Source: Micromonosporaceae bacterium (GTDB taxonomy: Bacteria; Actinomycetota; Actinomycetes; Mycobacteriales; Micromonosporaceae). From it: 6,573 bases of DNA. Below, piece by piece: positions 1 through 4,819 of the stretch; the first letter of the stretch is position 1; every line of letters starts with the position of its first letter. A program made the translations under genes and the position numbers. Location: the NCBI GenBank assembly GCA_019689695.1, contig JADGHA010000246.1, forward strand, positions 1-6,573, given 5' to 3'. Under the pieces are notes generated by a model. It did no database searches, was not told the origin of the DNA, and saw nothing but the letters and a program-made list of their open reading frames with translations.

Positions 1-76
1 GGTCCCTTTCGGTGACACCATCGGCCGTTCCCCCCAGCGAAAATCACACCTATGTAGTTCGGCGCCTGCGGTCAGG
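1..76 (-). other. Region downstream of yggS; possible first codons of next gene (sepF expected)
   Basis: After the yggS stop the minus strand has 76 nt to the window edge. An ATG at 21-19 is preceded by a purine run, GGGGGGAA (35-28), with 6 nt between, which is a usable Shine-Dalgarno arrangement. The frame is open to the edge but only seven codons are visible (M V S P K G T). In actinobacteria the gene after yggS is usually sepF, which encodes the FtsZ membrane anchor. These seven residues do not resemble a SepF N-terminus I know, so this may equally be the sepF leader with the true start outside the window. The stretch also carries the 9-nt palindrome GGTGTCACC at 19-11. No convincing promoter or terminator was seen. 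Confidence 0.2.
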
Positions 77-778
77 CTACCCCGGGTACGCTCGCTTTCC
101 GAGCAACGCGCTGCCGATCCGAACGTGTGTCGCGCCCCAGCTGATCGCCGCCTCGAGGTCCTCGCTCATGCCCGCGGACACCACCGTGGCGTCCGGGTGC
201 CGGTCGCGCACCCGCTGCGCCACTTCGGCCAGCCGGGCGAAGGCGGTCTCCGCCGGCCAGCCCAGCGGGGCGACCGCCATCACGCCGCGCAGCCGCAGCG
301 CGGGCCGCTCCGCGACCGCGGCGACCACCCGGTCCAGCTCGTCACCGGCCGCCCCGCCCCGGCGGGGATCCCCGTCGATGCTGACCTGCACGAGCACGTC
401 CAGCGGCCGGTCCCGGCCCCGCTCCACGGCGTCGGCCAGCGCCGCGGCCAGCCGGACGCTGTCCACCGAGTGCACCAGGTCGGCGTACCGGACCACTGAG
501 CGCGCCTTGTTGCGCTGCAACTGACCGACGAAGTGCCAGCGGACCTCGACCCCGTGCGCGGCGATCTCGGCCGCCTTGGGCGCGGCCTCCTGGTCGCGGT
601 TCTCCCCGATGTCGCGAACCCCGAGCTCGGCGAGGCTCAGCACGTCGGCGGCCGGGTAGGTCTTGGTCACCGCGACCAAGGTCACTTCGCCGCGATCGCG
701 GCCGGCCGCGGCGCACGCGTCAGCGATCCGGGCCCGGACCCGGGCCAGGTTGGTCGCGAGCTGTGCCCGCCGCTCCAT
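77..778 (-). CDS. yggS: YggS family pyridoxal phosphate homeostasis protein
   Basis: A 233-residue protein of the YggS/PipY/PLPBP family: a cytosolic single-domain TIM-barrel protein that binds pyridoxal 5'-phosphate and helps balance free PLP and amino/keto-acid pools; no catalytic activity is established for the family. The PLP lysine is K39 in LVAVTKTYP (34-42). Other family motifs follow in order: GENRDQEA (58-65), the WHFVGQLQRNK block (81-91), SAGMSEDLEAAI (201-212) and the phosphate-binding end GATHVRIGSALLG (215-227). Length is normal. The ATG at 778 was chosen because residues upstream of it would lie within the ftsZ 3' end and do not look like the family. It starts 19 nt after the ftsZ stop with only a weak purine-rich leader (GAGAG), so it is probably co-transcribed with ftsZ. 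The stop is TAG. The family call is firm; the exact start is less so. Confidence 0.95.
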   Translation of the reverse strand: MERRAQLATNLARVRARIADACAAAGRDRGEVTLVAVTKTYPAADVLSLAELGVRDIGENRDQEAAPKAAEIAAHGVEVRWHFVGQLQRNKARSVVRYADLVHSVDSVRLAAALADAVERGRDRPLDVLVQVSIDGDPRRGGAAGDELDRVVAAVAERPALRLRGVMAVAPLGWPAETAFARLAEVAQRVRDRHPDATVVSAGMSEDLEAAISWGATHVRIGSALLGKRAYPG

Positions 779-797
779 CCCGCGGCTCTCGTCGAGG

Positions 798-1907
798 TCA
801 GGAGCCGTTCTTGAGGAAGTCTGGGACATCGACGTCGTCGAAGAGCACCCGGCGGGGTGGCGCGGACGGGGCCGCCGGATCGGTCCGGGTGGGCGGCGCA
901 GCGTCACCGCCGGCCGGATGGCTGGTCACCCGTACCGGATCGGACGGCTTGTACGCCGGGGTGCCGCCGTCGAAGCCGGCGGCGATCACGGTGACCCGGA
1001 CCTCGTCGCCGAGCGCGTCGTCGATCACCGCGCCGAAGATGATGTTCGCGTCCGGGTGCGCCGCGTCGGTGACCAGCTGGGCCGCGTCGTTGATCTCGAA
1101 CAGGCCCAGGTCGGAGCCGCCGGCGATGGACAGCAGCACGCCCCGGGCGCCATCCATGCTCTGCTCCAGCAGCGGGCTGGAGATGGCCTTCTCGGCAGCC
1201 TCCACCGCCCGGTTGTCGCCGCGCGCGCTGCCGATGCCCATCAGCGCGCTGCCCGCCCCGCTCATCACGCTCTTCACGTCGGCGAAGTCGAGGTTGATCA
1301 GGCCGGGCGTGGTGATCAGGTCGGTGATCCCCTGCACGCCGGAGAGCAGCACCTGGTCGGCCTGGCGGAACGCGTCCATCATGCTGATGTTGCGGTCACC
1401 GAGGGCGAGCAGCCGGTCGTTCGGGATCACGATGAGCGTGTCGCACTGGTTGCGCAGCTCCTCGATGCCCGCCTCGGCCTGCACCTGGCGGCGCTTGCCC
1501 TCGAAGGAGAACGGCCGGGTGACCACGCCGATGGTGAGCGCACCGAGCTTGCGGGCGATGTTCGCCACCACGGGCGCCCCACCGGTGCCGGTGCCGCCGC
1601 CCTCGCCGCAGGTGACGAAGACCATGTCGGCGCCCTTGAGCACCTCCTCGATCTCGTCGGCGTGGTCGTCGGCGGCGTTGCGGCCCACCTCGGGATTGGC
1701 TCCGGCGCCCAGCCCGCGGGTCAGCTCCCGGCCGACGTCGAGCTTGACGTCGGCGTCGCTCATCAGCAGCGCCTGCGCGTCGGTGTTGATGGCGATGAAC
1801 TCCACGCCCTTGAGGCCGACCTCGATCATCCGGTTGACCGCGTTGACCCCGCCGCCGCCGATGCCGACGACTTTGATGACCGCCAGGTAGTTGTGCGGAG
1901 GTGTCAT
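798..1907 (-). CDS. ftsZ: Cell division protein FtsZ
   Basis: A 369-residue bacterial tubulin homologue. It polymerises with GTP into the Z-ring at the inner face of the membrane and recruits the divisome. Visible motifs: the T1 loop GGGGVNAV (17-24), NTDAQAL (41-47), the tubulin signature GGGTGTG (103-109), TRPFSFEGKRR (130-140), and the T7 loop NLDFAD (205-210) with the two GTP-hydrolysing aspartates D207 and D210. The GTPase and C-terminal tubulin domains end near residue 313. A Pro/Ala-rich linker (about 314-353) leads to the conserved tail DDVDVPDFLK (357-366), which in relatives binds SepF and other division proteins. It ends with three extra residues, NGS. The ATG start has a good Shine-Dalgarno (GGGAAGG, 7 nt away). 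ftsZ appears to have its own promoters in the 123 nt upstream, as in Streptomyces, where ftsZ is up-regulated for sporulation septation. All key residues are intact. Confidence 0.99.
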   Translation of the reverse strand: MTPPHNYLAVIKVVGIGGGGVNAVNRMIEVGLKGVEFIAINTDAQALLMSDADVKLDVGRELTRGLGAGANPEVGRNAADDHADEIEEVLKGADMVFVTCGEGGGTGTGGAPVVANIARKLGALTIGVVTRPFSFEGKRRQVQAEAGIEELRNQCDTLIVIPNDRLLALGDRNISMMDAFRQADQVLLSGVQGITDLITTPGLINLDFADVKSVMSGAGSALMGIGSARGDNRAVEAAEKAISSPLLEQSMDGARGVLLSIAGGSDLGLFEINDAAQLVTDAAHPDANIIFGAVIDDALGDEVRVTVIAAGFDGGTPAYKPSDPVRVTSHPAGGDAAPPTRTDPAAPSAPPRRVLFDDVDVPDFLKNGS

Positions 1908-1914
1908 CCGGATG

Positions 1915-1921
1915 CCTTCCC
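1915..1921 (-). promoter_or_regulatory. ftsZ ribosome binding site
   Basis: The minus strand reads GGGAAGG with 7 nt before the ATG at 1907. This is the clearest Shine-Dalgarno in the window and fixes the ftsZ start. Confidence 0.75.
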
Positions 1922-1930
1922 AGGGATAAA

Positions 1931-1957
1931 CCCTTACCCTCTACTAGAGGCTTAGGG
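1931..1957. repeat. 27-bp near-perfect inverted repeat over the ftsZ promoter (operator candidate)
   Basis: Two 13-bp arms flank a single central base at 1944. The left plus-strand arm is CCCTTACCCTCTA (1931-1943) and the right arm TAGAGGCTTAGGG (1945-1957); 11 of 13 positions pair, and the inner six (CCTCTA/TAGAGG) pair perfectly. The repeat covers the putative -10 element and most of the spacer. With a one-base centre it makes a poor RNA hairpin, so a dimeric protein-binding site is the more natural reading. It does not match an operator I recognise. Confidence 0.5.
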
Positions 1958-1966
1958 CGATGTCAA
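1938..1966 (-). promoter_or_regulatory. Putative ftsZ-proximal promoter
   Basis: On the minus strand a perfect -35 hexamer TTGACA (1966-1961) is followed, after exactly 17 nt, by TAGAGG (1943-1938), a weak -10 with the conserved TA start. Transcription would begin around 1931, giving a short ftsZ leader. Such a consensus -35 in non-coding DNA just upstream of ftsZ is unlikely to be idle. The -10 is poor (3 of 6 positions), so the promoter may need an activator or an alternative sigma factor. It is overlapped by an inverted repeat annotated separately. Assigned by eye from consensus only. Confidence 0.5.
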
Positions 1967-1983
1967 CTGCCAACCTCTCCGGC

Positions 1984-2012
1984 AAGGTAAGCGGCGGCGC
2001 GCCCCGAGCCAA
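1984..2012 (-). promoter_or_regulatory. Putative second, upstream ftsZ promoter
   Basis: The minus strand shows TTGGCT (2012-2007), a 17-nt spacer, and TACCTT (1989-1984). The -35 matches TTGACA at 4 of 6 positions and the -10 fits the TAnnnT pattern common in actinobacteria. It lies between the stop of the unrecognised gene and the better promoter candidate. Multiple tandem promoters before ftsZ are known in Streptomyces, which makes it plausible, but the match could be chance. Confidence 0.3.
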
Positions 2013-2030
2013 GGACCGCTCACGGCGTGT

Positions 2031-2615
2031 CTAGCGACTTGTCACCTCGCAGCTGGCGAGCAGGCCGGGCGGGCCTGCCACGGCAACGTGGACTGGTCCG
2101 AGGTCCGCACCAAGTGCCGCGACATTGCCGCGTCGAAGCTGAACTGCCGGAACCTCCTGCCCATCCACCCGGAGAACGGCAAGCTCCCGGCCTTCTCCGG
2201 ACAGCCACGCGACATGGGCATCGTGTTCCTGCTGTCGCAACTGCTGGAACTCCGCCGGCGACGTGACCAGAGACTGGCGCGCAAGAGACATGCCGATTCC
2301 AGCGCACTCCGTCGCCTTGTTCCAGATCAGGCGGGAGAGGTCAGGCCGGAAGCTGCCGACATCGACCGCACGCTGTGTCGCTACGACGAGTTGGACGTCG
2401 CCGGGAAGCACGTAAACGAGATCAAGCTCGACCGGGACCCCGTCGACCTTCACGAGGCTTTGCACAAACCACCGGCGCCATGCCGGCGCCGCCAGGAGCG
2501 CAGGAGAGGCGTGAAGCATCCGCCGTAGGGCGGCGATCCTGCGGGGACGCGGCTGTCCGCGTCCCCGCAGGCGCACAAACCACCTCGGCAGCCCGAGCCT
2601 CCAGCGTCCTTTCAT
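2031..2615 (-). CDS. Unrecognised protein encoded between ftsQ and ftsZ
   Basis: I do not recognise this gene. The open frame gives 194 residues from the ATG at 2615, 9 nt after the ftsQ stop, with GGTGA overlapping that stop as a possible Shine-Dalgarno. A shorter product of 162 residues could start at the ATG at 2519 (Met33), which has no clear ribosome site. The first 32 codons look non-coding: they use AAA, AGG, GGA and CTA, and encode a strong hairpin. From about residue 49 the protein looks real. A strand-like stretch (55-80) with VDGVPVELDLVYVLPGDV is followed by a helical part (91-138) and a second strand-rich segment (143-190) with VLRVDGQEVPAVQLRRG. No signal peptide, membrane segment or catalytic motif is evident. 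By hand count 41 of 146 codons here end in A or T, against about 2 of 80 in a sampled part of ftsZ, which suggests acquisition from elsewhere. It is on the same strand as its neighbours, so it may be transcribed with ftsQ. A decayed or spurious frame remains possible. Confidence 0.55.
   Translation of the reverse strand: MKGRWRLGLPRWFVRLRGRGQPRPRRIAALRRMLHASPALLAAPAWRRWFVQSLVKVDGVPVELDLVYVLPGDVQLVVATQRAVDVGSFRPDLSRLIWNKATECAGIGMSLARQSLVTSPAEFQQLRQQEHDAHVAWLSGEGRELAVLRVDGQEVPAVQLRRGNVAALGADLGPVHVAVAGPPGLLASCEVTSR
2462..2584. repeat. 12-bp direct repeats 111 bp apart, with nested short palindromes
   Basis: The plus-strand word GCACAAACCACC occurs at 2462-2473 and again at 2573-2584. In the minus frame both copies encode the tetrapeptide RWFV. 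Between them are the 15-bp hairpin (annotated separately), CCGCC/GGCGG at 2520-2533, and GGCGCC pairing across 2474-2490, where CCGGCGCC is also directly repeated. Direct repeats bounding a structured segment can mark an insertion or local duplication, but the inner ends are not clear inverted repeats, so no mobile element is called. Confidence 0.45.
2538..2571. terminator. Perfect 15-bp stem-loop after ftsQ (possible terminator or attenuator)
   Basis: The arms at 2538-2552 and 2557-2571 (left arm CCTGCGGGGACGCGG) pair at all 15 positions around the tetraloop CTGT. It sits 53 nt beyond the ftsQ stop in the direction of transcription. There is no U-tract on either strand, so it is not a textbook intrinsic terminator, but stem-only terminators are described in actinobacteria. 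If the downstream gene starts at 2519 the hairpin is intergenic and could end or attenuate the ftsW-murG-murC-ftsQ transcript; if it starts at 2615 the hairpin lies in its coding region. The structure is certain, its role is inferred. Confidence 0.5.
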
Positions 2616-2624
2616 GGGACCAGC

Positions 2625-3398
2625 TCACCGGATCGTCACCACGTCCGGCGCGCTGACATCAAAGGTCTCGCCCTCCCGGCTGAGCAACGCGGTGGCCACC
2701 TTCGCCTTCAGCTCGCTGCGCGTGGCGTCGCCCCAGACGACCTTGCGGCCGCCGACCAGCTTCAGCTGGATCCGGGCCGGGCCGTCCACAGTGACCGAGA
2801 CCAGCTCGTCACGCAGCCGCGGGGTGAGCGCCACCAGCACCTGGACGCCCGCCTTGATGTCCCCGGCGGACCGGGCGGCCACCGTCGGCAGTCCGGACGG
2901 GCGTGACGCGACGGTGTGGTAGACCACCCCGGCCCGGTCCACCAGGAGAAACTTGCGGCCCTGCGGGACGACCGCCACCGCGGTCCGCTCGGTCACCCGG
3001 ACCACCACCGTGTGCGGCCAGTCCCGGGTGACCGTCACGTGGTCGACCGGGGCGAGCGCGGTCACCCGCCGGCGTACCGCGGCCAGGTCCACCCGGGCCA
3101 GTGGCGTGCCGCGCCGGATGCCGGCGGCCTGCCGCACCTCGGGGACGGTCAGCACGCTGACCCCGGTGACCCGCACCTCGCGCACGCCGACCAGCGACGT
3201 GCCGTACCCGATCCAGGCGATCAGGCCAGCCAGCAGCGCGACGGCCAGGCCGGCCGCCCACGGCCGCGCCGCGCGCAGCCGGCGCCGCCGGGCGCGCTGG
3301 CTGAACCGGCGAACCGAGGGCGGGACGGCGTCCGGGCGGGCGCGCACCAGCCGCCAGCGGCGCCCGCTGCTGGACCTGGTGGACGGTGGGGCGGTCAC
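2625..3398 (-). CDS. ftsQ: Cell division protein FtsQ (POTRA domain)
   Basis: A 257-residue bitopic membrane protein of the FtsQ/DivIB family, which links cytoplasmic and extracytoplasmic divisome parts and controls septal synthesis with FtsB and FtsL partners. A cytoplasmic tail of about 45 residues is strongly basic (RRFSQRARRRRLR, 30-42). One membrane segment runs about 46-66 (WAAGLAVALLAGLIAWIGYG). The POTRA domain spans about 70-138, beginning VREVRVTGVSVLTVPEVRQ and containing RDWPHTVVVRVTER (125-138). The FtsQ-type beta domain follows to about 225. Length is typical for actinobacteria. The GTG start at 3398 overlaps the murC stop as GTGA and lacks an obvious Shine-Dalgarno, so translation probably depends on murC. 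Its 3' neighbour here is not ftsZ but the unrecognised gene. Confidence 0.96.
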   Translation of the reverse strand: MTAPPSTRSSSGRRWRLVRARPDAVPPSVRRFSQRARRRRLRAARPWAAGLAVALLAGLIAWIGYGTSLVGVREVRVTGVSVLTVPEVRQAAGIRRGTPLARVDLAAVRRRVTALAPVDHVTVTRDWPHTVVVRVTERTAVAVVPQGRKFLLVDRAGVVYHTVASRPSGLPTVAARSAGDIKAGVQVLVALTPRLRDELVSVTVDGPARIQLKLVGGRKVVWGDATRSELKAKVATALLSREGETFDVSAPDVVTIR

Positions 3399-4819
3399 GG
3401 CCGCTGGGCCAGCGCCGCGGTCAACTCGTCCCCCATCAGCGAGATGGGCGGGGCGCCCATGGTGACCACCACGTCGCCCTCCCGGGCCCGCCGGACCACC
3501 TCCGCCGGCACGTCCTCCCAGGACGGCACGAAGACCTTCCGGTCCGGGGGCAGGTCGATCGCGGCCGTCAGCGCGGCACCGCCCTCGCCGGGCCCGCGCA
3601 CCTCGCCCGGGGCGAACACCTCCAGCACCACGGCCTCGTCCGCGATCGCCAGCGCGGCGGCGATCTCGGCCTGCAGGTCGCGGGTGCGGTACATCCGGTA
3701 CGGCTGGAACACCACGATCAGCCGGCCGGCCCCGGCCACCTCGCGCAGCGTGGTCAGGGCGGCGGTCATCGAGGTCGGGTGGTACGCGTACTCGTCGTAC
3801 ACCCGCACGCCGCCGACCACGCCCTTGAGCTCGAACCGCCGGCGCACGCCGGGGAACGCCGCCAGAGCCTCCACGATGGACTCAGCGGGCAGGCCCAGCC
3901 GCAGCGCGGTCAGCAGCGCACCGGCGCTGTTGAGCCCCAGGTGCCGGCCGGGGACGGGCAGCGTCACCTCGCCGATCGACTGACCGTCCACAGTGGCCGT
4001 GTAGCGGACGCCGGCGGCCGACGACCTGATGTCGGACAGCCGCAGGTCGGCCGTGGACGCCTCGCCGTACGTGTGGACCGTGCGACCCTCCGCCCGCAGC
4101 ACGTCGGCCAGCTGCCGGGCCCCGGGATCGTCCGCGCAGGCCACCACGAAGCCGTCGGGCGCGACCAGCCGGCCGAAGTCGGCGAAGGCGGCCTGCAGGG
4201 TGGCCAGGTCGCCGTAGGTGTTGAGATGGTCGGCCTCGATGTTGGTGACCAGCGCCACGTGCGGGCGGTAGAGCAGGAACGACCGGTCGCTCTCGTCGGC
4301 CTCCACCACGAAGTAGTCCCCGCTGCCGTGATGGGCGTTCGAGCCGACCTCGGAGATCTCGCCACCGATGACGAACGACGGATCCAGGCCGGCGTGCTGC
4401 AGGACCAGGGTCACCATCGAGGTGGTGGTGGTCTTGCCGTGCGTGCCGGCGACCGCGACCGCCTTGCGTCCGGTCATCGCGGCGGCCAGCGCCTCGGCGC
4501 GGTGCATCACCCGCAGCCCGCGCGAGCGCGCCTCGACCAGCTCCAGGTGATCGGCCGGGATGGCGCTGGAGTAGACGACGGTGTCCACACCGTCCAAGTT
4601 GGACGCCTGGTGACTGGTGTGGATGGTGCCGCCGAGCGCGCGCAGCCCGGCCAGTGCCGGCCACTCGCGCAGCTCGCTGCCGGTGACCCGGATGCCCCGG
4701 GTGAGCAGCAGGCGGGCCAGCCCGCTCATGCCCACCCCGCCGATCCCGATCAAATGGACCGTGCCGAGCTCCTCCGCGGTGAGCGTCCCCATCGGAGTCA
4801 GCTCGGCGATGTCGATCAC
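3395..4819 (-). CDS. murC: UDP-N-acetylmuramate--L-alanine ligase MurC
   Basis: A 474-residue cytosolic Mur ligase that joins L-alanine to UDP-MurNAc with ATP, starting the stem peptide. Three domains: the UDP-binding Rossmann part with GIGGVGMSG (25-33), the ATPase domain with P-loop AGTHGKTTTT (124-133), EADESD (173-178) and NIEADHLNTYG (193-203; these carry the expected Mg-binding Glu and His), and the C-terminal domain with VRRRF. Three C-terminal motifs are unusual: DEYAYHPTS (342-350) where DDYAHHPTE is common, FQPYRMYRT (371-379) for FQPHRYSRT, and GAPPI (455-459) for GAGDI. The fold and ATP site are intact, so I expect activity. The start at GTG 4819 overlaps the murG stop as GTGA and has GGGGGTG 8 nt upstream. 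An ATG at 4825 would add two residues but leaves only 2 nt to that site. Downstream it overlaps ftsQ by 4 nt. Confidence 0.96.
   Translation of the reverse strand: MIDIAELTPMGTLTAEELGTVHLIGIGGVGMSGLARLLLTRGIRVTGSELREWPALAGLRALGGTIHTSHQASNLDGVDTVVYSSAIPADHLELVEARSRGLRVMHRAEALAAAMTGRKAVAVAGTHGKTTTTSMVTLVLQHAGLDPSFVIGGEISEVGSNAHHGSGDYFVVEADESDRSFLLYRPHVALVTNIEADHLNTYGDLATLQAAFADFGRLVAPDGFVVACADDPGARQLADVLRAEGRTVHTYGEASTADLRLSDIRSSAAGVRYTATVDGQSIGEVTLPVPGRHLGLNSAGALLTALRLGLPAESIVEALAAFPGVRRRFELKGVVGGVRVYDEYAYHPTSMTAALTTLREVAGAGRLIVVFQPYRMYRTRDLQAEIAAALAIADEAVVLEVFAPGEVRGPGEGGAALTAAIDLPPDRKVFVPSWEDVPAEVVRRAREGDVVVTMGAPPISLMGDELTAALAQRP

Noticed and set aside
14..18. GACAC, a WhiA-like pentamer, upstream of the next gene
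   Set aside because: A five-base word is expected by chance many times in a window this size; the enclosing GGTGACACC palindrome is not enough to assign a regulator.
779..907. N-terminal extension of YggS to residue 276
   Set aside because: The extra 43 residues overlap the ftsZ 3' end, are Pro/Arg-rich and do not resemble the family. The ATG at 778 gives the usual length.
663..1955. Long plus-strand open frame antisense to ftsZ (about 430 codons)
   Set aside because: It is the mirror of ftsZ codon bias: high-GC third positions suppress stops on the opposite strand. Its composition is low-complexity (His, Asp, Arg, Val rich) with no domain-like pattern, while the minus strand encodes an intact FtsZ.
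1996..2003. GGCGCGCC 8-bp palindrome
   Set aside because: An expected chance word at this GC content with no supporting context.
2020..2032. Possible BldD-like box (TCACGGCGTGTCT)
   Set aside because: It partly resembles the recalled BldD consensus with an ACnCnGnGT core, but has mismatches including one core position. Too weak to call in GC-rich DNA.
2088..2528. Plus-strand frame of 146 codons across the unrecognised gene
   Set aside because: It could in principle be the coding strand, but its composition is highly charged and patternless. The minus frame has strand and helix periodicity and shares the orientation of the operon.
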